From contig CAVBBL010000009.1 in the NCBI GenBank assembly GCA_963593905.1, forward strand, positions 17,430 to 81,429: a stretch of DNA of 64,000 nucleotides. Reading direction: 5' to 3'. Below, in pieces: positions 9,303 to 18,382 of this stretch. The notes beneath the pieces are model-generated. The model did not search any database and was not told where the DNA came from. It saw only the letters and a list, made by a program, of their open reading frames with translations. Every line of letters begins with the position of its first letter. The stretch's first letter is position 1. The position numbers and the translations under genes are program-made. Source of the stretch: CAG-791 sp963593905. GTDB taxonomy: Bacteria; Bacillota; Clostridia; Lachnospirales; Lachnospiraceae.

Positions 9303-10484
9303 ATGGGAATGAAAATGAAATCTAATACTTTACAAGACCGCCCCCTCCGCTGGGGCATCATCGGTACCGGCAGGATCGCTCATGCCTTTGCCAAAGCACT
9401 CCTCTCCATAGAGGATGCTGCAATCACAGGCATTGCCAGCCGCAGCAAGGAGCACGCAGCAGATTTTGCTGCCTGGCTGCAGAAATCTATTGCGGCAGAT
9501 GACAGCAAGTCCACGTCATCTGCTGCAATCACGCAATATCACGCCCAAATGCAGGTCTATGACTCTCCCGCCCAGCTGGCAGCCGATCCTGACATAGACA
9601 TTGTCTATATCGCCACGCCCAATAATACTCACGCAGAACTGGCACTGTTATGCCTGGCTTTTGATAAACATGTGCTGTGCGAAAAGCCCTTTGCCATGAA
9701 CGCCCGCCAGACTGCCCAGATCATGGAGCTGGCACAGGAAAAGGAGCTGTTTTGCATGGAGGCCATGTGGACCAGATTCCTTCCTGCCATCGCTAAAGCC
9801 AAGTCTCTGCTGCAGGAGGGCATGATTGGAAAGCTTCGCTATATCCGGGCCAGCTTTGGCGGTGCCAATCCGGACTTTGATCCCGGTAGCCGCTATTTCG
9901 ATCCTGCTCTGGGCGGCGGTTCTGTTATGGACGTGGGCATCTATCCCATTACCTTTGCCCTCACCATGATGGGACGCATGCCCGATGAGCTCCGGGGCTT
10001 TGCCTCTGTGGGAAGCACCGGCGTGGATGAAGTCAATGACATAGAATTTCTCTACCATGAACCCAATGCCGAGGGGTGGAATCAGGATATTCTCTGCCAG
10101 CTCTCCTCCTCTGTCCGCTTTGAGACCGGGCAGGATGGTCTGATCTGCGGCGAGTATGGTAAGCTCCATTTTCCTCGCTGCTACGCGCCGGATCACTTTA
10201 CCATGACCCGTTATCTCCCGGTTCATCCGGATACCGGCGAGGCGATCTCCCTGGCAGCAGCCGCTGCTGCCGACATTACTCCTGTCTTCCATGAAGTAAC
10301 AGAGGAATTTTCCTATCCCTTCCCCTGCAACGGCTATGAGTATGAGATCCGGGAGGTCACCGAATGCATCCGGGCTGGAAAGCGGCAAAGCGGCATCCAT
10401 CCACTGACCAACACCCTGGCGGTCATGCAGCTGATGGACGGCCTCAGACGCCTGTGGGGCGTCGTGTATGAAGAGGATCGGTAG
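9303..10484 (+). CDS. Gfo/Idh/MocA family NAD(P)-dependent oxidoreductase
   Basis: This 393-residue enzyme has an N-terminal Rossmann fold with WGIIGTGRIAHAFAKAL, then the family signature EKPFAMNARQT (Glu-Lys-Pro, near residue 128) and a C-terminal alpha/beta domain with GGGSVMDVGIYPI. Family members oxidise or reduce sugars, inositols or their derivatives with NAD(P). The gene follows the YesMN pair by 100 bases and may act on the sugar imported by the neighbouring transporter. There are three clustered ATGs (9303, 9309, 9315); the first is used. The substrate is unknown. Confidence 0.9.
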   Translation: MGMKMKSNTLQDRPLRWGIIGTGRIAHAFAKALLSIEDAAITGIASRSKEHAADFAAWLQKSIAADDSKSTSSAAITQYHAQMQVYDSPAQLAADPDIDIVYIATPNNTHAELALLCLAFDKHVLCEKPFAMNARQTAQIMELAQEKELFCMEAMWTRFLPAIAKAKSLLQEGMIGKLRYIRASFGGANPDFDPGSRYFDPALGGGSVMDVGIYPITFALTMMGRMPDELRGFASVGSTGVDEVNDIEFLYHEPNAEGWNQDILCQLSSSVRFETGQDGLICGEYGKLHFPRCYAPDHFTMTRYLPVHPDTGEAISLAAAAAADITPVFHEVTEEFSYPFPCNGYEYEIREVTECIRAGKRQSGIHPLTNTLAVMQLMDGLRRLWGVVYEEDR

Positions 10485-10516
10485 AAACTCTAAGCAAAAA
10501 TTTACTTTATCACATA

Positions 10517-10552
10517 AGAAGAACCCTGGACATTGTAAATCCAGGGTTCTTC
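10517..10552. terminator. Bidirectional terminator between convergent genes
   Basis: AAGAACCCTGGA pairs with TCCAGGGTTCTT around a 9-base loop. The flanks are A-rich on the left and T-rich on the right. It lies between the convergent oxidoreductase and aldolase genes and could end transcription from both sides. Confidence 0.8.
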
Positions 10553-10606
10553 GATTATAAAATGGAGATATTTAAAAATCTCTGTACTGATACGCTTCCT
10601 TATTTC

Positions 10607-11524
10607 CTAATTCCGACAAATCTCCACACCGCATCTTCTGACCAGTGCTTCCATATTCCGTACCTCCTGACGATAGGTCTCTGTCAGCTCCTCACAATTT
10701 CTGGTTCTGCTGTAATCTCCGATTCTGACCTTTCTCAGTTCTGCCAAGGACCACTTGGCATTCACCGGATAGAGCTGTCTCTCGATCAGGGAACATATAG
10801 AGAGGAGCTGGGATACCTTTTCCGCTTCGGGAGCATCCTGGTTCTTATAAAGCCAGGTATACATCTCCGGATGAAAATTAGCCATCACACCGCAGTATCC
10901 GTCTGCCCCGGCTCGCAAAGTCTCCAGGAGCGTCGTTGTATTGGCGTTGAAAAGCTTCAGCTTTGTTCCCTGTATCTGCCGGATTCTTTCCTTTATCAGT
11001 GCCGCATCACAGCAGGTATCCTTGATAAAATAAAACCGATTGCTGTCGATCATGGCCTGCAGCTCTGCCCGTGATAAAACTCTTTTGTAAGGATAAGGGC
11101 ACTCATACATGCCGAGCTTCATGTCCGGATCCAGCATTTCCAACAGACGATGCAGATTGTCGATCCATATACTGCTGTCTTCCTTCTCTGCTGCCAGTCG
11201 ATTGGACAAAATGATGACCGCATCTGCTCCCAGTTTCCAGGCCGCATTTAATTCATCTGCCTGTTCTTCCAATGTATCCGATGTGTTTCCGCTTGCAATG
11301 ACAGGCACTCTGTGGTCCGCTGCCTGCACCGTAATTTCTGTAATGCGAAGTCTTTCCTCTCTATTCAGATAAAAAATCTCACTGGACTGGCAGGCTGCAA
11401 AAAGTCCGTCCACACCGCTGGCGATGTAGAATTCCACCAAATTACGAAGACCTTCTTCGTCGATTCGATTATCAGCGGTGAATGGCGTCAGCATGACCGG
11501 CCAAATTCCCCCTGGAAATTCCAT
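10607..11524 (-). CDS. Dihydrodipicolinate synthase/N-acetylneuraminate lyase family protein
   Basis: This is a 305-residue class I aldolase of the DapA/NanA family. It has the N-terminal GGIWPVMLTPF, the Schiff-base lysine in FIKDTCCD (about residue 168), and a Tyr-containing GMYECPYPYKR segment. The pyruvate carboxylate-binding loop usually reads GxTGE, but here it is ACQSSE. That departure suggests a substrate other than aspartate semialdehyde, such as a sugar-derived 2-keto acid. It is the last gene of the sugar ABC operon, 16 bases after the glycosidase, so catabolism of the imported sugar is likely. Confidence 0.85.
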   Translation of the reverse strand: MEFPGGIWPVMLTPFTADNRIDEEGLRNLVEFYIASGVDGLFAACQSSEIFYLNREERLRITEITVQAADHRVPVIASGNTSDTLEEQADELNAAWKLGADAVIILSNRLAAEKEDSSIWIDNLHRLLEMLDPDMKLGMYECPYPYKRVLSRAELQAMIDSNRFYFIKDTCCDAALIKERIRQIQGTKLKLFNANTTTLLETLRAGADGYCGVMANFHPEMYTWLYKNQDAPEAEKVSQLLSICSLIERQLYPVNAKWSLAELRKVRIGDYSRTRNCEELTETYRQEVRNMEALVRRCGVEICRN

Positions 11525-11540
11525 TTTATTCTCCTTTCAT

Positions 11541-13934
11541 TTACTGTTTCCTGCAGATCCAGATTTCACTGACTGCAAAAGCCTTCAGTGTGTCATAAAT
11601 TTCCCAACGCAGTTTCACCTTTCCGTCTGCATAGGATGCTCTAGGCAGTTCGTAGAACCACCCTGCATTGCCGTCGAGCTGTTCTCTCGGAATACTGTCC
11701 GCCAGCAGAACATCCCCCGCATAGAAATGAACCAATGTGTCATCCTCCGGCTTCTGCATATGATGCACTGCCTTCAGAAAGCTGTTGGGATAGAAAATCT
11801 GCATGGTGTAATCTGCTGCAGGGTCTAATCCGTCAAACGCAATTTCCAGGGGTGTTCCATAGAGCACTGTGACATTTCTGGCCCAGCCAAGCGGCATGGG
11901 GAACTCTGTATACCATCCTCTCATATCATGGAAAAGTCCCATGATGCTGTAGATACTGTGATCCATCAACGGCGTATGCAGATAACCGGGATCCTCCTCC
12001 CACGTGTGATTCTTTACCACATGCCTAAATCCTTCATAGGTCCCCAGGTTGCAATACAGATTTCCTTCCCCCGGATTATTCCGCAAGGTCAGCTGCTGCA
12101 ATGCTGCTATACGCTGTTCCTCCTCTGCCAGCTTTTCAATCTCCTTAAATCGCTGCATCAGATATTGATAATCATTGAGCGGCATCTCTCTGGTTTCCAG
12201 ATATGCCCCTCGAATCCATCTCTGACCTCCGTGATGTCCCACCGTCAGCTGAATCTTGCAATTCTCTCTGAGGGAATCCGACAGTCGCTCCATTTCAAAC
12301 AGTACATTCTCTGCCGCCGGTCTGTCCTTTGACAGATTCAGAATACTTCTGGCCTCTTTGATAGCCAATGCGCTTCCCGTCTCTTTTGCCTGGCTGATCA
12401 CCTGCAGTGCCTGTTTTTCCAGTTCCTGATCATAGACATATTTTTGTTTCGTCCAATAGTCCGTCAGCACCCGGAGCAACAGCATCTGATAGCGATAATT
12501 TTTCTTTACCCTTTCCGGCGCACACCGGTCTATCTCCTGCATTTTCCGATAGGTAATATCTATACTCTCATTGTCTGCTGCTGGACCGGTCCAATTATCT
12601 TCCAGACGCAGCAATATTTCCGTCAGCGGATCAACCATATCCGGATCTATAAAAAACCGAACATAATCCTCCAACGTTTCCTCTGTCCGACGCTTGCTGT
12701 CAAAGTCCTGATCCACCCACACAAACTTATTCACATCGTCATGTATGCCCTCAGAATAAGTGATCGTGCCCATGGTGTAGGGCTCTATCAGATTGTGAAT
12801 GTGTTTCATCTGTCTGGGTCTTGCATTATAGCCTTCTCGGCCGCTGGTAAGTGCAAATGCGAAATCCCAATCCGGAACGGGAAACTGACAGTTACTATTG
12901 TGGGAGATGTCCGGATAATTCCGAATATTCTCTCTGTATTTTTGCGGAAGCTTTTCAACCATTTCTGAGACGGTATGCTGCTCCCAGGGTGCAAAGCAGA
13001 CACCGTCTACCCAATCCGGCTCTTTGGCGATCTCTTCATAGAATTCATCATACCATCCCGGCTCCGGCTGAAAATGCTGGGGTGCCACCCATACCTTTGC
13101 GTGAGGATGATATTTGTGCATGATCCTGACGAACTGCTCAGTCAAGCGAAATGCTGCCGCCGGCCACAAGGAGCCGGGATCTCCCAGGGGAACCAGTATC
13201 GCATCCAGATAAGGAATCTCGGCAAATACCTTCTCCCTTTCCTTTAATTCCTCGTCGATACAGGACCAATCTGTGTAATCCTTTCCCACATTGGGATACC
13301 ACAGCCATACATCCATGTGATAGGAATGAATGATTGCGGATACTTCCTTCATGATTGCAAAGGGATCCCGCAGGAAGGTGGCAGAATACAGATTGTCATC
13401 CGTCTTGGGCGGCAGCAGCTCTATGGCATTGGCACCAAACAATGCCAGATCCTGTATATATACCTCAAAATCCTCTGCCGTCCATGCCGAATAGGTATTA
13501 TTTTTGTCCCGATAGCCCAGTTGATGACCGCGAAGGGGATATTCAGGTGTCATGGAGATTCCATCTAGGCTCTCCGGAATTTCGATGTTCCCCTCCCTGA
13601 TTTTGGCTTTTCTGAGAATCCATGCCATTCCATAGAATTCGCCCCGTTCCTCTCTGCCCAGTACGATCAGCCGACTTTTTCCCTCTTCCTTTAGAAATCG
13701 GATACGATAGCCTTCTTTTCCCGGTCTTGCAATCTCTGAAAAAAGATTCGCAATGTCTGCAGGCAGCCATCCGTCTTCCCTGTAAAATTCCACGGTTACT
13801 GCTCCGGCCTTCTTTGACCGGCAAATGGCAAGGCCACTCTTTTCATGCAGGATTTTGCAGAAAAGATCTGCAATTTTCTCCTCAAATACGCTTCTCTCCG
13901 GTGCTGTCTGTACGGTCAGTTCTGTCAGATTCAT
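11541..13934 (-). CDS. Large glycosidase-like protein (GH67N/GH20b-type N-terminus)
   Basis: This 797-residue protein looks like a glycoside hydrolase. An alpha/beta N-terminal domain (residues 1-125, ending in RGEFYGMAWILRKAKI) resembles the GH67/GH20 accessory domain. A TIM-barrel region follows, with ALFGANAIELLPP, MDVWLWYPN and acidic clusters, and a helical and beta-rich C-terminus. No signal peptide is visible, so it should act in the cytoplasm on imported oligosaccharides. The ATG at 13934 follows AGGAGG by 7 bases; a GTG lies one codon earlier. The exact GH family and specificity are uncertain, and an alpha-glucuronidase-like or hexosaminidase-like activity is only a guess. Confidence 0.65.
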   Translation of the reverse strand: MNLTELTVQTAPERSVFEEKIADLFCKILHEKSGLAICRSKKAGAVTVEFYREDGWLPADIANLFSEIARPGKEGYRIRFLKEEGKSRLIVLGREERGEFYGMAWILRKAKIREGNIEIPESLDGISMTPEYPLRGHQLGYRDKNNTYSAWTAEDFEVYIQDLALFGANAIELLPPKTDDNLYSATFLRDPFAIMKEVSAIIHSYHMDVWLWYPNVGKDYTDWSCIDEELKEREKVFAEIPYLDAILVPLGDPGSLWPAAAFRLTEQFVRIMHKYHPHAKVWVAPQHFQPEPGWYDEFYEEIAKEPDWVDGVCFAPWEQHTVSEMVEKLPQKYRENIRNYPDISHNSNCQFPVPDWDFAFALTSGREGYNARPRQMKHIHNLIEPYTMGTITYSEGIHDDVNKFVWVDQDFDSKRRTEETLEDYVRFFIDPDMVDPLTEILLRLEDNWTGPAADNESIDITYRKMQEIDRCAPERVKKNYRYQMLLLRVLTDYWTKQKYVYDQELEKQALQVISQAKETGSALAIKEARSILNLSKDRPAAENVLFEMERLSDSLRENCKIQLTVGHHGGQRWIRGAYLETREMPLNDYQYLMQRFKEIEKLAEEEQRIAALQQLTLRNNPGEGNLYCNLGTYEGFRHVVKNHTWEEDPGYLHTPLMDHSIYSIMGLFHDMRGWYTEFPMPLGWARNVTVLYGTPLEIAFDGLDPAADYTMQIFYPNSFLKAVHHMQKPEDDTLVHFYAGDVLLADSIPREQLDGNAGWFYELPRASYADGKVKLRWEIYDTLKAFAVSEIWICRKQ

Positions 13935-13956
13935 CACCCTTCCTCCTTTAAGGAAT

Positions 13957-13982
13957 GAGGCTGTCGATCACACGACAGCCTC
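13957..13982. other. Intercistronic hairpin
   Basis: GAGGCTGTCG pairs perfectly with CGACAGCCTC around a 6-base loop between the binding-protein and glycosidase genes. It lacks a T-run on the transcribed side. It more likely tunes mRNA stability between a highly expressed binding protein and the downstream enzyme than ends transcription. Confidence 0.5.
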
Positions 13983-14017
13983 CCTGTTCCTCCCTCGCTC
14001 TATCTGCACCTGGCCAG

Positions 14018-15613
14018 TTACTGCTGTGCACGCTGATATGCTTCGTTGTAAAGCTGTTCAAGCTGCTCTGTGCCCTGACTCTTTAAGGTCTCCACAAAGC
14101 TGTCCCATTCATCTATGGAACGCTGGCCATTGATAAAGCTGTCGATCTCTGTATTAAATACGTTGGCAATAGACTGTTCCAGCTCCGTTACCTGCTCCTG
14201 CTCTTCTGTTGTGAAGGAAGGAACCGCTTTGTTGTAGTCCACAAGTCCATCCTGGGTCCAGGTACGGATTTCTTCTCCCTCTTCTACAAAGGCCTTGTCA
14301 GAAATCTGTGCGTCCAAGGACTCATCAATGTAACGGCCTAATCCAAGAAGACCGGTGCCAAGCTCACTGCGTACTGCAGAGGCAATGTCGGAATCATTGG
14401 CATGCTTTTCAATGAGTGCCTCACTGGTGATGACATCTCCGTTGTCATCTATAGTGTAATCTGTTCCCTCTTCACCAAAGTTCGTTGCCATACGGCCTTC
14501 TTCGGTATACATCCAGTTCAGCAGTTCCATGACTCTTTCCGGATATTTCGTATCAGCGCTGACACATGCGAATTCTGTCCAATCTCTTTCATAGCGAAGG
14601 GCTCTCTGGGTATCATTGTCGCTCTTCATGGGCTTGAGTATGTCAAAATATGCATTCTCATCTGTCTGGGCAAGTGCCGGATTGTAGACACGGCCTACAA
14701 AGGAATTATTGTCAAATACCAATGACAGAGAACCATTGCTCAGCTTTTCGTGCTCTGTATCCTTGTCCATCGAAGCATAATCAGGATCCAGCAAGCCATC
14801 CTTGTAAGCATTGGACAGGAACTGTATTACATACTTGAAGGAATCCTGGGTAGGTCCATAGGTCCAGCTTTCTGTTTTCGGCTCATAATAAATACCGGAA
14901 GTAGAAAAGCAGGGGAAGCCGCCGCTGCCCATAGCATAGGCCAGCTGTCCGATCATATACGTAGTACCATTACGGGTGGAAAAGACATAATTCTCCGGAT
15001 AGAGTTCCTTGATGGCAAGCATAACATCATAGAGTTCATCCCATGTCGTAGGCTCATCCAATCCCGTCTCCGCTAATCTGTCCATGCGAAGAGCCGGCAG
15101 GGACGCTAAGTCGATCCGGTTATACTCCAGCATCTGAAAACCGTAAAGACCTCCATCTATCTCGTAATTCTTGGTTGCCTCCGCACGATCATCCGCCTGT
15201 ACGATTCCCAGGTAATCCTTTGCCTGTTCCTGGTAATCATTGATATTCAGGAACATGCCCGTGGGTGCGTACTGACGCAGTTCCGAGAGAGATACACCGG
15301 AAATAATGTCCGGCAGATCATCCGAAGCCAACGCTACGGAGCGCTTGGTGGTATAATCCGCATCCGGAATCAGCTGCAGTTCCAGCTGAATGTTGAATTT
15401 TTCCTTTACCATCTCCACGACCTTGTTCTGCTCTTCCATGGGCATAACCGCGGACTGAGATCTCATAAAGGTGACGGTGATCAGTTCGTCGTCCGAAGCC
15501 GCCGCACTGTCCGCATCTCCACCGGATGTGCCGCCGCAGCCGGTCAGCATACCTGCTGTCATCACCACTGCCAGTCCCGCCGCCATCCACTTTTTCATAC
15601 TTCGCTTTTTCAT
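14018..15613 (-). CDS. Extracellular solute-binding lipoprotein of second sugar ABC transporter
   Basis: This 531-residue LplA-like binding protein has a basic N-terminus, a hydrophobic segment and lipobox MLTGCGG (residues 21-27), with a Gly/Ser/Asp-rich linker. AGGAGG lies 9 bases upstream of the ATG at 15613; an in-frame ATG at 15598 is less well placed. It lies downstream of its two permeases in one operon. The ligand is unknown, but the glycosidase and aldolase downstream suggest an oligosaccharide that yields a keto-sugar acid. Confidence 0.92.
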   Translation of the reverse strand: MKKRSMKKWMAAGLAVVMTAGMLTGCGGTSGGDADSAAASDDELITVTFMRSQSAVMPMEEQNKVVEMVKEKFNIQLELQLIPDADYTTKRSVALASDDLPDIISGVSLSELRQYAPTGMFLNINDYQEQAKDYLGIVQADDRAEATKNYEIDGGLYGFQMLEYNRIDLASLPALRMDRLAETGLDEPTTWDELYDVMLAIKELYPENYVFSTRNGTTYMIGQLAYAMGSGGFPCFSTSGIYYEPKTESWTYGPTQDSFKYVIQFLSNAYKDGLLDPDYASMDKDTEHEKLSNGSLSLVFDNNSFVGRVYNPALAQTDENAYFDILKPMKSDNDTQRALRYERDWTEFACVSADTKYPERVMELLNWMYTEEGRMATNFGEEGTDYTIDDNGDVITSEALIEKHANDSDIASAVRSELGTGLLGLGRYIDESLDAQISDKAFVEEGEEIRTWTQDGLVDYNKAVPSFTTEEQEQVTELEQSIANVFNTEIDSFINGQRSIDEWDSFVETLKSQGTEQLEQLYNEAYQRAQQ

Positions 15614-15649
15614 ACTGTTTCTACCTCCTTGCCTGTGTGTCCTGTCTCT

Positions 15650-15748
15650 TTATTTTTCTTTTTGTATTTCTTTTACTTCCTCATTCGCTCTTCCTATTTT
15701 TACTTTCTTATCTGCTTCTCCTTTCTTTTCTGATTTCTGTTGGTTCAT
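15650..15748 (-). CDS. Possible 32-residue lysine/glutamate-rich small protein
   Basis: An unusually strong ribosome site (AGGAGG, 5 bases before ATG) introduces a 32-codon reading frame rich in Lys and Glu that stops 37 bases before the binding-protein start. It sits between the permease and the binding protein of the sugar operon, inside a purine-rich tract. It resembles no family I know. It could be a genuine small protein, a translated leader that couples translation to the binding protein, or chance in an A/G-rich region. Confidence 0.4.
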   Translation of the reverse strand: MNQQKSEKKGEADKKVKIGRANEEVKEIQKEK

Positions 15749-15830
15749 GACCGCCTCCTATTCAGCGATCTAAATCTTGTTATCTTCTTCGTTATCTTCT
15801 TGTTTCTTACAATTACCCTTCTTATATTTC

Positions 15831-16742
15831 CTAACCTTTTATAGAGCCAACCATGACGCCCTTCACAAAGTACTTCTGCACGAAGGGATAAACCACCAGG
15901 ATCGGCAATGTTGTGATAAAGATGACGGCGTATTTTATGTTTTTGCCCAATGCCGCCATATCGCCTGCAACCGTCGCCGACCCTGTCGCTGCGCTGTTGC
16001 TGCCCATCACGATGTTCCGAAGAAGCAGCTGCATGGGATACATCTTGCTGTCATCCAGGTAAAGGAGTGCGGGAATGAACGAATTCCAAAGCTGTACGGC
16101 ATAAAACAAGACCAATGTGGCGAAAACTGCTTTGGAAAGAGGAACTATGATCTTAAAAAAGATCGTCAGATCGTTGGCACCGTCCAGATAGGCCGACTCA
16201 TAAAGTTCCTCCGGTATTCCCTGAAAAAAGGTTCTCATGATGATCATGTACCAGACGCTGATAGCTCCGGGCAACACCATAGCCCAAATCGTGTTCTTCA
16301 TATGGAGAGAGGAGACCACCATGTAATTGGCAACCAGACCGGAATCAAAAAACATGGTAAAGGTAATCAGAAAGGTCAGCACCCCACGTCCGTAGAAACT
16401 GCGCCTTGACAACGGGTAAGCGCACAATGCGGTAACACTCACCGCAATCACTGTCCCCACCACCGTATAGAGAATCGAATTTCCAAAGGAACGCAGCACT
16501 GTGGAGTAACCAAGCGCAATCTTATAAGCGCTGAAATTGATTCCCTTCGGCCACAGGAATATCTCCCCTCTCGTTACGGCATATCCATCGCTGATGGAAA
16601 CGATAAACATGTAATAAAGCGGAAAGATGACCACAATACAGCAAATGATCAATGCAGCCGCCACCACGCCGTTAAATATTTTTTCGCTGGCAGTCAGTTC
16701 TTTCTTATGTTTTTTAGCTTTCGCTTTTGTATCATTACTCAT
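15831..16742 (-). CDS. Carbohydrate ABC transporter permease, YtcP/LplC type
   Basis: This 303-residue membrane protein has about six hydrophobic helices, the EAA-loop segment YESAYLDGANDLTIFFKIIV and the C-terminal GVMVGSIKG. The start at 16742 (MSNDTKAK) was chosen because GGAAAGGA lies just before it. A longer in-frame start at 16784 would run through the hairpin leader and is unlikely. It pairs with the LplB-type permease upstream. Confidence 0.92.
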   Translation of the reverse strand: MSNDTKAKAKKHKKELTASEKIFNGVVAAALIICCIVVIFPLYYMFIVSISDGYAVTRGEIFLWPKGINFSAYKIALGYSTVLRSFGNSILYTVVGTVIAVSVTALCAYPLSRRSFYGRGVLTFLITFTMFFDSGLVANYMVVSSLHMKNTIWAMVLPGAISVWYMIIMRTFFQGIPEELYESAYLDGANDLTIFFKIIVPLSKAVFATLVLFYAVQLWNSFIPALLYLDDSKMYPMQLLLRNIVMGSNSAATGSATVAGDMAALGKNIKYAVIFITTLPILVVYPFVQKYFVKGVMVGSIKG

Positions 16743-16757
16743 TTTTTTCCTTTCCAT

Positions 16758-16777
16758 GCCGCAATTTATTTTGCGGC
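16758..16777 (-). promoter_or_regulatory. Structured leader element, copy L4 (E hairpin only)
   Basis: GCCGCAA pairs with TTGCGGC around a 6-base AATAAA loop, directly before the ribosome site of the permease. Upstream, ATCGCATTTCTCTTTGCGCA matches the 3' half of hairpin D, so this looks like a 5'-truncated copy. Confidence 0.55.
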
Positions 16778-16825
16778 TGCGCAAAGAGAAATGCGATTTT
16801 AACCATACAATCCTGTTTTACTTCT

Positions 16826-17743
16826 TTACCAGAGGCTGGTAGCGCCAATCTTATCAGCTGCCTTGTTCGCTGCTGCAATCAGAACCAGGGATAAGATTGC
16901 CTGCACAATACTGATTGCTGCACCGTAACTGTAATTGGCATTGATCAATCCTCTTCTGTACACATAGGTAGAAATAACGTCTGCTGTCTCGTAAGTAGCT
17001 CCGGTATACAGCAACAGGATTTTCTCATAGCCGACTGTAAGCATTCTGCCTACCGTCAGAAGGAACTGTATGGAAATGATCGGTGCGATTCCCGGAATGC
17101 TTACGTGCAAAACCTTCTGCCATCTGGTGGCACCGTCAATGGATGCTGCCTCGTAGAGCTGCTGATCCACGCCTGCCAACGCCGCGATGTAAATGATGGA
17201 TCCCCAGCCGGCCTGCTGCCATATCTCGGAAACCACGTAGATAGGACGAAACCAGGCCGGATCTGACATAAATGTTTTGGATGTGCCGCCGAAGGTCGCA
17301 GCCACCTGATTCACCAGACCGTCTGTGGCAAAGATATTCATCACCAGACTACACACCACTACCGTGGATACGAAATAGGGCATATAGGTAATCGTCTGCA
17401 CAAATTTCTTTGCATGCTTATTTCTCACTTCGTTGATCAAAAGAGCCAATATGATCGGCACCGGGAAGTAGAAAACCAGACACCAGAGGCTGATCAGCAC
17501 TGTATTTCTCAGGATTTTATAGAAATAAGGGTCCTGCAGAAACATATTGAAATATTTAAGCCCCACCCATTTGCTTCCGAAAAAACCTGCCCGGGCATTG
17601 AAATTTTTAAATGCGATTCCAAGCCAGGCAATGGCTCCGTATTTAAAAATCACGAAATAGATGACCGGCAGGGCAATCATGAGATACAGATAACGATTCT
17701 TATATAATTGCCTGCGCACATAATGCCAATTTGTCTTTTTCAT
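16826..17743 (-). CDS. Carbohydrate ABC transporter permease, LplB type
   Basis: This 305-residue permease has a basic N-terminus, membrane helices from about residue 15 onward, and the EAA-loop segment QLYEAASIDGATRWQKVLHV. It is the first gene of the second sugar operon (permease, permease, small frame, binding protein, glycosidase, aldolase). GGGAGG lies before the ATG at 17743; an in-frame ATG at 17758 has no ribosome site. A good promoter lies about 240 bases upstream, leaving a long purine-rich 5' leader. Confidence 0.92.
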   Translation of the reverse strand: MKKTNWHYVRRQLYKNRYLYLMIALPVIYFVIFKYGAIAWLGIAFKNFNARAGFFGSKWVGLKYFNMFLQDPYFYKILRNTVLISLWCLVFYFPVPIILALLINEVRNKHAKKFVQTITYMPYFVSTVVVCSLVMNIFATDGLVNQVAATFGGTSKTFMSDPAWFRPIYVVSEIWQQAGWGSIIYIAALAGVDQQLYEAASIDGATRWQKVLHVSIPGIAPIISIQFLLTVGRMLTVGYEKILLLYTGATYETADVISTYVYRRGLINANYSYGAAISIVQAILSLVLIAAANKAADKIGATSLW

Positions 17744-17980
17744 TTTCCCTCCCGTCATTTGTCATTCCAGTTGCTTGTTTCCTGCCTCTTTCCTTTTGCT
17801 TCTTATTTTTCCTGTTTTTTGATATTTTGGTGCTTTATTGTTTTGTTGCCTTGGTTTTTATGCTTTGGTGTTTTTTTGCTTTTGTATTTTGTACTTTTTG
17901 TCTTTTGTGTTCTAAAGCTATGTCCGCCTCTTCTTTATTTATTATTGTTAAACGTTATTTACTTTTTATCCGTTGTCATC

Positions 17981-18009
17981 ATTATATACATCAAAACTCA
18001 TTTCTTCAA
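17981..18009 (-). promoter_or_regulatory. Sigma-A promoter of the second sugar ABC operon
   Basis: On the minus strand TTGAAG (18004-18009) is followed after exactly 17 bases by TATAAT (17981-17986). The predicted transcript has a purine-rich, C-poor leader of about 230 bases before the first permease. The rest of the 17744-18382 gap contains three GCATGC palindromes and the leader of the IclR gene. Confidence 0.7.
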
Positions 18010-18126
18010 TATCCCTAATCGCCCATAATAAAGCGAATATTTTGTGCATTATGTATAGATTCATTCCATAATTTTTAGAATACCCCTTCACCATTTTACT
18101 CTTTTATATGTTTATTTATATTAAAC

Positions 18127-18247
18127 GCATGCGGTAAATATTAAATACATGTTGTTTTCAGAAATTCACTGTGCTACCATGAAAACATACTCATAGACTA
18201 TTGATTGCCCCTACGCATGCTTACGATATACTTACTTTCAGGCATGC
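18127..18247. promoter_or_regulatory. Three GCATGC palindromes in the divergent intergenic region
   Basis: GCATGC occurs at 18127-18132, 18215-18220 and 18242-18247 in similar surroundings (ACGCATGCGG, ACGCATGCTT, AGGCATGCTG). They lie between the sugar operon and the divergent IclR gene, where autoregulatory sites of IclR proteins commonly lie. Binding is inferred only. Confidence 0.35.
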
Positions 18248-18316
18248 TGACCGAAAATGCTGATCCAAAATCAAGCTGCATTAATGACACAAGTGACATC
18301 AATACCTACATGCATC

Positions 18317-18367
18317 GGAGAATTCGCCTATGCGAGATTCTCCTCGTGATGCCGCATTAAATTGCGG
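18317..18367 (+). promoter_or_regulatory. Structured leader element, copy L5 (D-E)
   Basis: D is GGAGAAT/ATTCTCC closing a small CGC/GCG stem (18317-18343) and E is CCGCA/TGCGG (18352-18367). AGAGAGGTAACC and the ATG of the IclR gene follow. Hairpin C upstream is degenerate. Confidence 0.65.
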
Positions 18368-18382
18368 AACAGAGAGGTAACC

